A DNA stretch of 64,000 bases from Candidatus Hodarchaeota archaeon (GTDB lineage: Archaea; Asgardarchaeota; Heimdallarchaeia; Hodarchaeales; Hodarchaeaceae). The stretch's first letter is position 1. Each line of letters opens with the position of its first letter. A program made the position numbers and the translations under genes. Of the stretch, positions 1 to 7,052 are shown in pieces. The notes beneath the pieces are model-generated. The model was given only the letters and a program-made list of their open reading frames with translations, was not told where the DNA came from and made no database searches. Location: the NCBI GenBank assembly GCA_016840285.1, contig JAEOSR010000134.1:1-64000 (forward strand), read 5' to 3'.

Positions 1-42
1 AAAGAGCTCGTACGCAAACTCAGCATTGAGATTACGGTTTAA
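1..42 (+). CDS. tfb: C-terminal end of transcription initiation factor B (partial)
   Basis: The first 14 codons of the window read KELVRKLSIEITV and then TAA. Archaeal TFB proteins end in a strongly conserved segment of the form TEVTVRNRYKELV followed by a short hydrophobic tail, and this is its last part. TFB recruits RNA polymerase to TATA promoters. The rest of the gene lies left of the window, so it cannot be said whether the copy is intact. Two more copies of this tail, without the rest of the gene, lie at 13666-13746 and 14581-14673. Confidence 0.7.
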   Translation, partial: KELVRKLSIEITV

Positions 43-218
43 TTCATATTTTATAGCAGTACACCAGAATTGGGTGAGGTGGAGTATTTTTCTCTTTAAA
101 ATAAGAATATTAATGTCTAATCTTAGATATTTTTACAAGGTGATTTCACTGCAGGATCTTGACTAAGAGATATTATTTTACAAAGAAAAAGAAGGAGAAA
201 AAAAATGGGGAGTTTATC

Positions 219-1772
219 TCAATCTAATTCGTCTTTGTCATCCTCAAACAACGCTCGCAAGTCAGGTCGTCGATAGAAGACTTGTCTTGAACAACCGATT
301 TCACGGGCAGTGTTTTTAGGAGTAGGCCTGATCCCTTTCTCCTTTAGACGATCCCTAGCTACTTTAGTCATCTTTACAGTGATGGATTTTCGTTCATAGG
401 AATGCTTATGAGAGCGATCACCATACTTTGCATGAAAAACTTTAAGGAGGGTTCTAAGATCACGCCCAGTAGGGATAACCCATCTTTTAGGACGATAAGA
501 GATTTGACTGGATTTTTTGACTTCTCGTAAGATATTCATCGAAGTTATTGTTCTTAAGCGATCCAAAAATATTTTATCAGAGTATCCATTAACTAGAGGA
601 TTAATTTTTGGATGTTGATGTATCTCTGGGGTTTTACGAACCACGTTATCACTCATAATAGTGATAATACACTCGCAAACGGCAATGGCTCTTTGATTAT
701 CATCCAATCGCTTATCAGAGATATTTTGGACGATTCTTTGGTGTAAATGAGATTTATGCCAAAGACCTAATGTCGAATCATTAGAATATCTGGTTTGAAT
801 CTCGATTAAATCATTGTAAAGACATCGAATACCCCGTAATTGTAATCTGAAACTCCAAACTTTAACATTCTCACGTTTGTCGAAATATGGTTCTGAGTAT
901 TCATAATTCATTTGATCACATAGTTTCATTACCAATCTGAGTTTAGGCAATGAAGATTGATTAAAATTGATTGTTTGATCAATTCCTCCATCATCAATAG
1001 CAAATGCGGCTAAAAATTGAACTTTATAGTCGTGATATGATGTGGGGAGATCTAGAACGAATTGTATAAACTTTGGTGTACGAAGATCACTGAGTTTTAA
1101 CAGAGGAATGGTACCAATGATACAATATGTTAGCGCTTTAGGATAATTCACCTCGTTTCCTGAACCACCTGGAAGACGACTCAGACGTTCTAGCAGGGTA
1201 CGCATGTGTCGTTGAGTTTTAGGTGGGATATCTTTGAACTTTTTTTCACCTTTTCTAGAGTGTTGAGTCCAGCGAAGATAAGGATAAGGTCGGTCGTCTC
1301 TATCATGAACATTCCCATCACCAACAATGTGACAGAGGACTCGCCATGCATAGATATTCATCGTGAATGGGAATGAGATATATTCAGGTTCCCCACGTTG
1401 TCCGAACTTTATCGATCGAATTGAGGATTCAATCTCATTGAGGTCTAGATTGACTGCATCGAATAATTTGTACAAATTGTGTATATGAATCGATTGATTC
1501 GAATTATTGCGGATGTTAGAAAGAATTGTAACACTTATGTCTAAATGCTTTGTTAAAGTTGATAGGGGAAGTTTTCTTAAAAAACTTGAAATTGTTTTCC
1601 AAACTTCCTGCTTCAGAAGAACATACAGATTTTCGAACTCCCAGAGACGAACCGTGTGAAATGGTTCCCCTGTGGGAGAAACCCAAGGGGTTTCAAGGCC
1701 CTTGAGCGCCCGATCTGGGAGCAGAGGGAGCTCCTGACCGATAGAATTTGGTTGTTTCTCGTATTTAGTCAT
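219..1772 (-). CDS. LAGLIDADG-like protein with HTH segments (putative homing endonuclease or DNA-binding protein)
   Basis: Predicted 517 residues. The start at 1772 is chosen because GAGGTG lies six bases upstream of that ATG; the frame stays open to 2258, but that part runs through a hairpin array and looks non-coding. Visible parts: an N-terminal helix-turn-helix-like stretch (about 70-92), LCHIVGDGN near residue 150 and FLAAFAIDDGGID near 251-263, which look like the two LAGLIDADG-type helices with acidic ends, and a C-terminal HTH-like stretch (AREIGCSRQVFYRR, about 489-503). LAGLIDADG proteins cut or bind long DNA sites. The family call is by motif only. It may be an endonuclease of the mobile block or a domesticated regulator. 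Confidence 0.5.
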   Translation of the reverse strand: MTKYEKQPNSIGQELPLLPDRALKGLETPWVSPTGEPFHTVRLWEFENLYVLLKQEVWKTISSFLRKLPLSTLTKHLDISVTILSNIRNNSNQSIHIHNLYKLFDAVNLDLNEIESSIRSIKFGQRGEPEYISFPFTMNIYAWRVLCHIVGDGNVHDRDDRPYPYLRWTQHSRKGEKKFKDIPPKTQRHMRTLLERLSRLPGGSGNEVNYPKALTYCIIGTIPLLKLSDLRTPKFIQFVLDLPTSYHDYKVQFLAAFAIDDGGIDQTINFNQSSLPKLRLVMKLCDQMNYEYSEPYFDKRENVKVWSFRLQLRGIRCLYNDLIEIQTRYSNDSTLGLWHKSHLHQRIVQNISDKRLDDNQRAIAVCECIITIMSDNVVRKTPEIHQHPKINPLVNGYSDKIFLDRLRTITSMNILREVKKSSQISYRPKRWVIPTGRDLRTLLKVFHAKYGDRSHKHSYERKSITVKMTKVARDRLKEKGIRPTPKNTAREIGCSRQVFYRRPDLRALFEDDKDELD

Positions 1773-2296
1773 TTTTTGCACCTCATGACAGCTGAGGTGC
1801 TCAGGAGTCCCTTTTTCGTCTGGTACACCCCTGACTAGCCTTTTGCTAGTCTTTAGTTTTTTCCCTTCGATGGTTTTAACTTCCCTAGAATGGCTTTGCT
1901 CACAATGTGGTTCGATCCGTAGGGAGCCTGTGAGCCCAAACGGGGTGCATCCGTGCGCTTTCCCCATTTGGGTGCGCTCCTCGGTGGGAGTGCAAGAAGC
2001 TCCATAGGAGCTTCTATCGGGAAGTAGGGCAGCTGGGTGCTCAGCACACCCAGCTATTTCCATCTGATAGGTTTTGATGGGTGTATTATGACAGGGTGTC
2101 TGTCTGAGCACTTCAGTTGCCATTTTTTGTTTCACCTTCTCCTTAAGAGAAGCACCCCTACCGCCATTAAGCAGGGGGGTTGGCTTGGAGCGTATCGTTG
2201 GATACGCCTCCTTAATAATCTTCTTTCTGTGCTTCCCTTCCATTTGGAAGGTTTTCACTTAAGATTATTTGCCCTGAATTTCTGGAGGAGAAATTC
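1650..2296. repeat. Array 1 of short hairpin-forming palindromes
   Basis: At least ten perfect or near-perfect stem-loops lie in about 650 bp. Examples: 1778-1800 (8-bp stem), 1833-1851 (7), 1898-1935 (7), 1935-1972 (10 with one mismatch), 1996-2014 (8, loop ATA), 2031-2055 (9), 2136-2152 (6), 2187-2212 (10 with a bulge), 2236-2251 (6), 2276-2296 (8). The stems differ in sequence, so this is not a copied unit like a CRISPR repeat; the common feature is structure. The left part overlaps the N-terminus of the 219-1772 gene and the rest lies upstream of it. It could be a structured RNA, a recombination/replication site, or stacked terminators. A related array lies at 3012-3576. Confidence 0.6.
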
Positions 2297-2317
2297 TATC
2301 TAGAATTCCTTCCATCC

Positions 2318-2442
2318 CTTTTATACTCTAAATGTTGGTGTTAATCAAATTTTTTAGGGAGGTTAAGAGTGAATGAGACTATGATCAATGAAATCCAATT
2401 TCTTGTTTGATTGACCTCCATAACTTCTTCTTGGGGTTCGAT
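2318..2442 (+). promoter_or_regulatory. Promoter and leader of the NYN RNase gene
   Basis: A TATA-like TTTTATAC lies at about 2318-2325. GGGAGG at about 2358-2363 precedes a 13-codon reading frame (GTG at 2369, stop 2408-2410) that ends just before the RNase gene. This could be a leader peptide, or the ribosome binding site of a longer N-terminal form in another frame. Function is inferred from position only. Confidence 0.3.
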
Positions 2443-2910
2443 ATGCATTTTGTGATTGACGGCAATAATGTAGCATTTTATTTGAGGCCAAAAAAAGCCG
2501 AACTCGGCTCTTTATTAGTTCTAATCCAACGACTTCAACAGGTAGGTACAGTTTTTACCGTGGTTTCATCGGAGCTGAAGTATCGCGTGGATGATCCCCA
2601 GACTTTGCAGAGTCACGTCTCTCAACAGAAAATTCTTGAAACTCCTCCTCACACAGACTGTGATCGTTTCATTTTAGAGTTGGCTACGCAGCTCGATGCA
2701 TATCTTGTTTCAAATGATCAGTATAAGGAGTATAAATCATTATACCCGACTATAATTGCACGTCGTCTTCCTTTTATGTTAGTGAAAATGCCTACGGGTG
2801 AAGTTATGACAATTATCCCTTGGATTCACCAAATTACAGAAGGAGCAGAGGTAAATAGCGTTGATTTATCAATAAAGACAGGAAAGGGTACAATTGAAGA
2901 GAGTAGTTAA
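2443..2910 (+). CDS. NYN/PIN-like RNase of the Zc3h12a (Regnase) type
   Basis: 155 residues from ATG 2443; a TTG at 2407 would add 12 residues but the conserved fold starts right at the ATG. Motifs of the Zc3h12a-type NYN domain are all present: VIDGNNVA (Asp6), DCDRFI (Asp72/Asp74) and VSNDQYKEY (Asp92), followed by the typical RRLPFM strand. Family members are metal-dependent endoribonucleases; eukaryotic Regnase-1 cuts mRNA at stem-loops. Here the gene lies between two hairpin arrays (1650-2296 and 3012-3576), which makes structured RNA from those arrays a tempting substrate, but that is inference. No zinc-finger or other RNA-binding domain is attached. Confidence 0.7.
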   Translation: MHFVIDGNNVAFYLRPKKAELGSLLVLIQRLQQVGTVFTVVSSELKYRVDDPQTLQSHVSQQKILETPPHTDCDRFILELATQLDAYLVSNDQYKEYKSLYPTIIARRLPFMLVKMPTGEVMTIIPWIHQITEGAEVNSVDLSIKTGKGTIEESS

Positions 2911-2987
2911 TTCTCTCATTTTCTGATGATTTTTAAGGTGCTTAAAAAGAAAAAAGAAAGGGGAAAGAGTGGAGAAAACCTGGATGC

Positions 2988-3188
2988 TTACAGATTCTCC
3001 AATGTCTCAGCTACCTCTTTGAGGTATCTCTCGATATTACACATAATATCGAGCTCTGCTGCGAAGCAGAGGAGTCTCAAGGTATCACCCTTGAGAAGTT
3101 TGTCGGGATTCTCCCGAATGTAGTTGATTCGGGGGAATACCCATTTCCCTCTTTTGAGGAGGGAAGGATTAGTGGTTGACATTGTCAT
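2988..3188 (-). CDS. Small hypothetical protein overlapping hairpin array 2
   Basis: A 66-residue frame from ATG 3188, with a weak AAGGGT just upstream, that ends in a helix-like segment rich in Leu/Glu (ERYLKEVAETLENL). The frame is open further upstream to 3512, but that part is hairpin-rich and low in protein character. Because the region is full of palindromes, openness alone is weak evidence of coding. No family recognised. Its position next to the NYN RNase on the opposite strand is the only context. Confidence 0.3.
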   Translation of the reverse strand: MTMSTTNPSLLKRGKWVFPRINYIRENPDKLLKGDTLRLLCFAAELDIMCNIERYLKEVAETLENL

Positions 3189-3576
3189 TACCCTTGTTTT
3201 TTGAAGATAGTCCTTATGTAAGCCATTCAGGCTTTCTGGTAAACTTTCCCCTTTAGGAGAGTTTTCTTCCCTGGGGACGACTTGTTCATTTGTGTGCCCG
3301 ATCCGTGGGGGGCTAATGAGGACGATGGCTGCTTTTTTTATCAGATTTTCAGTCACCGTTGGGCTTACCCTCTGGTAAGGGGAGCCATGAACCTTCTCTG
3401 TCATTATCAAAGAGGGTTCTTTTCTGGGAAGTATGGAGGCTGAGTTTCCGAGGGCATTTTTTTGTAATTGCCCCTGTTCATGTTTTTTGTTATGTGTTGT
3501 TGCCTCCAACACGATTTTTTACCTCCTATCGTCGCCTAATAAGAGGATGGGTAGAGAGGGGTTCTATCATCTCTCT
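3012..3576. repeat. Array 2 of short hairpin-forming palindromes
   Basis: Five stem-loops follow each other almost without gaps: 3012-3026 (6-bp stem), 3031-3052 (9), 3054-3071 (7, loop GCGA), 3075-3096 (8) and 3103-3117 (6). More follow at 3220-3234, 3242-3263, 3362-3386, 3389-3419 (9 with a wobble), 3494-3512 and 3553-3576. As in array 1, stems differ in sequence while the layout is shared. A short stretch around 3293-3308 (CGATCCGTGGGGGGC) matches array 1 near 1913-1927 (CGATCCGTAGGGAGC), which suggests common ancestry of the two arrays. Confidence 0.6.
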
Positions 3577-3619
3577 CTGCTCTTACAATTCACTTGTTCG
3601 AGTTCCATGTATAGTAGTT

Positions 3620-3726
3620 GAGGTGTTGTACCTTAGATTCTCTCCATCCGTTAAATATTCGAAAAGTGGTTTTGAGGTGTTGTACCTTAGATTCTCTCCA
3701 TCCGTTAAATATTCGAAAAGTGGTTT
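3620..3726. repeat. 54-bp tandem duplication
   Basis: A 54-bp unit starting GAGGTGTTGTACC and ending GAAAAGTGGTTT is repeated at 3620-3673 and 3674-3726 with no visible mismatch apart from the last base. Each unit contains CCGTTAAATATTCGAAA. A diverged copy of the same core, CAGTTATATATTCGAAA, lies at about 4340-4356 upstream of the helicase operon. The core looks like a TATA-type promoter or operator element. Confidence 0.85.
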
Positions 3727-3734
3727 CACTTATT

Positions 3735-4166
3735 TCACGGAAACTTTTCGTGTAACAATGTGTGTTTTGGAAAACCAGTGATTACTTCAAATATTTCAGG
3801 CGCGGTTAAGGTTGTCGTTCTGACTTCACCCAAGATTCTAGCCAGTGCTTCTCGAAAAACAGCAAATTTATCTGCGATGTGGATAAGGAACTGCTCTGTG
3901 CTTATAGATGTGTTTGGTCTCTCAAGTGCTATGGTAGCAATGTAGAAGCAACCATTTCGATTTTCAATACGACGGACTTTGTATTCCTCGGTTAACCTGC
4001 AGAGTTTTTCAATATCTAATTTCTCTATTTTGTCAAGAATCCTCTCTCCTGCATAAACTTCATATAAAGATTCTTTTCTATCTGCCATCCACAGGACGTT
4101 GGGTAAGACATCTCTGGAAAAGAATTCTATTATCCTGGTACATTCTAACGTTTCATCATGGTTCAA
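3735..4166 (-). CDS. Hypothetical protein of the accessory block
   Basis: 143 residues, start ATG 4166, no recognised family. The sequence is a typical soluble alpha/beta composition with acidic helices (EKLDIEKLCRLTEEY) and no membrane segment or signal peptide. It is divergent from the helicase operon that starts at 4415, so the two may share the control region 4167-4414, and its 3-prime end lies next to the 54-bp tandem repeat. It could be a small regulator of the block. Protein-like composition supports coding; the function is unknown. Confidence 0.5.
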   Translation of the reverse strand: MNHDETLECTRIIEFFSRDVLPNVLWMADRKESLYEVYAGERILDKIEKLDIEKLCRLTEEYKVRRIENRNGCFYIATIALERPNTSISTEQFLIHIADKFAVFREALARILGEVRTTTLTAPEIFEVITGFPKHTLLHEKFP

Positions 4167-4337
4167 GTAAAAATCTCCTTGGATTTGAATGGATCCCTTA
4201 TTTTCGTCATTCTCAGCGCTTCATGGTACTCCAATAATGGCTTTTTCGATTAGGGAGTGATTACAATCATAGTTCTTTCACATTCTAGTTCGAGTTTCAT
4301 CGCATCTGAATGAAGGAATGTACTCAGGATCTCCTCC

Positions 4338-4414
4338 CTCAGTTATATATTCGAAATAAATTCAATTTCGACTATTTATATTTGAGTTATCATCATAAGT
4401 GAGGATTATGGCCT
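4338..4414 (+). promoter_or_regulatory. Promoter/operator of the RecA-XPD-HerA operon
   Basis: The stretch holds a third, diverged copy of the repeat core seen twice at 3620-3726 (GTTATATATTCGAAA), followed by a perfect inverted repeat at 4351-4371 with a 7-bp arm (TCGAAAT / ATTTCGA) and a TATA-like TTTATATT at about 4375-4382. An inverted repeat next to a TATA box is a common place for an archaeal repressor or activator to bind. Confidence 0.4.
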
Positions 4415-5221
4415 ATGACAATAAACAGTCACAAAAAAACTCTGAATAAGGATAGAATAGCTCCTCAAACCTCATCTTTTAGAGACCATATCTTTAACAA
4501 CGTTCTTCCTGAATTAAAACCCTATCTTCCTCCATTCAATACTGATTTGCCTACTCGTCGGGTTGTACCAACCTATTTAAGGGATTTAGATCGTGTTATG
4601 CGTGGGGGTTGGTCGTGGCAATGGCCTTTGGTGATTGCAGGACCGAAGGATGCGGGAAAAAGTCAATTAGTTTATCAATTCTTGGCCTCATCGTTGTTGA
4701 GCTATATTCCTCCATGGCAATGTCTCTTCCTTGATTGTAGGGGTGATTATCGGCTTCATCGCGTTCACAATATCTTGATCAGGCGGATTGGGCGACAAAA
4801 ATGTAAGCAACATGGTAGTCGGATAGATAAGCTAACGATTCTAGATCGGACCATCTTTCTTTGGTCTTATGTCTTAGCTTTAAGGCGGACGAATGTAGCT
4901 CTCTTAATTGTGGATGGTTTCGATAGTCTTTTTTCTGAAATTCCTTTTGTGGATGCATTAGATGTTATGATTGAGATTCACCGTTTGAAACAGATGGGAG
5001 TTATTGTAGCCATTCGTGGCTCCTTGGAGGAGCTCCTCCCCCAGCTTCCTTGGGATAACATTCCGTTCTTTTTCTACATCACTAAACTTCGTCATCGTCA
5101 CCACCGTCTTCGAGTTTGGTTGAATGGGTCGAACTATAAGGTTTATGATAAGTGTTTAACTTTAAAAGGTCTTTTTAATGAGGTTTCTCCCTCAGAATCT
5201 CCAAAACGGAGGAAAAATTAA
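4415..5221 (+). CDS. RecA/RadA-like P-loop ATPase
   Basis: 268 residues. Walker A is GPKDAGKSQ (76-84) after a GGWSWQWPLVIA strand, the layout seen in RadA/RadB/KaiC-like proteins; Walker B is ALLIVDGFDS with Asp at about 167. The N-terminal 50 residues have no clear HhH domain and the C-terminus is short and basic. RecA-fold ATPases bind DNA or act as switches in recombination. It is the first gene of a tight operon: its stop is two bases before the GTG start of the XPD-like helicase. A RadB-like accessory recombinase role for the element is possible but not shown. Confidence 0.65.
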   Translation: MTINSHKKTLNKDRIAPQTSSFRDHIFNNVLPELKPYLPPFNTDLPTRRVVPTYLRDLDRVMRGGWSWQWPLVIAGPKDAGKSQLVYQFLASSLLSYIPPWQCLFLDCRGDYRLHRVHNILIRRIGRQKCKQHGSRIDKLTILDRTIFLWSYVLALRRTNVALLIVDGFDSLFSEIPFVDALDVMIEIHRLKQMGVIVAIRGSLEELLPQLPWDNIPFFFYITKLRHRHHRLRVWLNGSNYKVYDKCLTLKGLFNEVSPSESPKRRKN

Positions 5222-5223
5222 TA

Positions 5224-7020
5224 GTGGGTGTAGAAGTTCCTGATAAGCAATTATGTTGGCTTCCCTCATCTTTCACTAGGTTGAGAAAAGGTCAATCAAA
5301 ATTTTTACGACATATCGAAAGAGATAACCAGCTTACAGTCCACGCCTCCACGGGATTTGGAAAAACTGTCTTAGTTCTTAGTGGGATTGGGTATCGGTTT
5401 CTTCAAAGGGATCGTCAGCTTTACATTTTTGCCAGAACAAAGACACAACTACGATCCGTCTTTCTTCGGAATTTAAAGAAAATCTATAATCGTCCTCCCC
5501 TTAATCACCTGACTGTGGTTCCTCTGATTGCTCAACGTGATCTTTGTAGTCATCGTAATCAATATTCTTGTCACAACTGTTCAGCTAAAAATCGAGCTCT
5601 CCGATTTCCAAATTCAAGTCTTCAGGAAGTTCTGTCTGATTTAACTGTGGCTAGTTGTCCTGAGACTCTCCCTGGTTATCGAAAATTTCTCCAACCGTTT
5701 GGATGTCCTTACCACCTGATCAAACGGTTACTCCCTCAAGCTAACATTATTTTGTTGACCCAAGGATATTTAGAACATCAATATTTACGGGAGAAGATAG
5801 ATCGTTTTCTGTCTAAAGCAGAACAGTATCGCTTTAACTCAAAGCATCGTGAGGTCATTATTGACGAAGCCCATAACTTTGGTTCTACCGTAGAAGCACA
5901 GGTGACTCGTGAACAGCTTCAGTTGGCCTTTGAGGTTGCTCCTTGCTCTGTTATTCGAGCCTTAAATCAATTATTAGAACACCCCCTCGGCTCTGTTCAA
6001 CGGCCCAAGGAAGCGATGTCTGATAGTGTGGAACAGCTGGATATTTTCCTGAAACAAAAGCGTTCAGGTATTCATTTTCCTCCAGAGGAACGAGAGGTTC
6101 TTCGGACGGTACGTTCTTTCATCCAAAGAGAAGGCCAACACTGGATACTTAACAAAGAAGGTTTGATTCAACTTAATCCATATCCCTCATCGATATTCGA
6201 TTTTCTACTACCACGGTTTAATCGTATTGTTCTATTATCAGGCACTTTCTTTAATTACTCCTGGTATAGATGGTATTATGGATTACCTCGAAGTTTTAAA
6301 TTTTTTCAGGTACCCTTTTCCAAAGAACGTCGTCGTCAACTATTTTTTGCTGCCCTGTATAAGCGGGGTATTAGTAGTAGACTCCAAGACCGTTCACGTG
6401 AATTAAACGTGTGGTGCGCACAATTTGTGCATGAAATGGCCTTAATAGCTAAGGAGCATACTTTTGTATATGTTCCTTCGTATAAGGTTCTTGAGGATCT
6501 CTTTCCTCTTCTCACTGAACATTTCAAAGGACATATTCCTCTTTTTAGGGAACCAGCCCAAGGCCGCGTTCAATTCATTAATGATTTGATTTATGGTCCT
6601 CCAAGTGTTGTTCTAGCGGTGTATGGGGGAAAACTTAGTGAGGGGATAGAAATTCGTCATCCGTCCACAGGACGTAGTCGTATCCAGCTCTTAATTTTGA
6701 TAGGAATGCCCTTTCCTGTGTTTACTCCTGAATACAACTTCTTGAAAAAATTATATACGAAGAAATGGAAAAATCTACAGTTTGCTCAATGGACGATTCT
6801 TGAACGCCTGTTAAACAATAAGATTCATCAATGTATGGGGCGCGGTATTCGATCGAAACAAGATCAAGGAGCAGCAGTTCTTCTTGATGATCGTGCGGTC
6901 AAATTTCTGCAATTACGCCTGTCAGGGATGCGAATTTATACCTCACGCCAAGCTTTAGCTGACGCTCTGACTTTAGCTCTACTTCGCACAAAAAAATCAC
7001 CTCCGAACCTCCATTTCTAG
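5224..7020 (+). CDS. XPD/DinG-like superfamily 2 DNA helicase with Fe-S cysteines
   Basis: 598 residues, GTG start. Motifs in order: Q-like LRKGQ, Walker A STGFGKT (42-48), Cys108, Cys116, Cys119, Cys145 and Cys161 in the region where XPD carries its 4Fe-4S cluster, CPYHLIKRLL as in XPD, DEAH box at 214-217, LLSGTF (motif III), GGKLSEGIEI (motif V-like) and QCMGRGIRS (536-544, motif VI). XPD-type enzymes unwind DNA 5-prime to 3-prime in repair; DinG acts on R-loops. The presence of five cysteines means one is not a ligand. It is shorter than typical XPD (about 650-750). The adjoining RecA-like and HerA-like genes suggest one DNA-processing complex. Confidence 0.85.
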   Translation: MGVEVPDKQLCWLPSSFTRLRKGQSKFLRHIERDNQLTVHASTGFGKTVLVLSGIGYRFLQRDRQLYIFARTKTQLRSVFLRNLKKIYNRPPLNHLTVVPLIAQRDLCSHRNQYSCHNCSAKNRALRFPNSSLQEVLSDLTVASCPETLPGYRKFLQPFGCPYHLIKRLLPQANIILLTQGYLEHQYLREKIDRFLSKAEQYRFNSKHREVIIDEAHNFGSTVEAQVTREQLQLAFEVAPCSVIRALNQLLEHPLGSVQRPKEAMSDSVEQLDIFLKQKRSGIHFPPEEREVLRTVRSFIQREGQHWILNKEGLIQLNPYPSSIFDFLLPRFNRIVLLSGTFFNYSWYRWYYGLPRSFKFFQVPFSKERRRQLFFAALYKRGISSRLQDRSRELNVWCAQFVHEMALIAKEHTFVYVPSYKVLEDLFPLLTEHFKGHIPLFREPAQGRVQFINDLIYGPPSVVLAVYGGKLSEGIEIRHPSTGRSRIQLLILIGMPFPVFTPEYNFLKKLYTKKWKNLQFAQWTILERLLNNKIHQCMGRGIRSKQDQGAAVLLDDRAVKFLQLRLSGMRIYTSRQALADALTLALLRTKKSPPNLHF

Positions 7021-7052
7021 TATTTAAGGCAAAGACAATAATCTAGACTAGA

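Noticed and set aside
1773..2258. N-terminal 162 codons of a longer 679-residue protein
   Set aside because: The stretch lies in the hairpin array, has low protein character, and a good ribosome binding site (GAGGTG) precedes the ATG at 1772.
1650..3576. CRISPR array
   Set aside because: The palindromes have different sequences and irregular spacing, and there is no repeated 25-40 base unit with unique spacers and no cas gene.
3359..3781. Plus-strand 140-codon frame through the 54-bp repeat
   Set aside because: The repeat unit is a multiple of three, so the frame stays open by chance; it overlaps hairpins and the better minus-strand gene, and the product is not protein-like.
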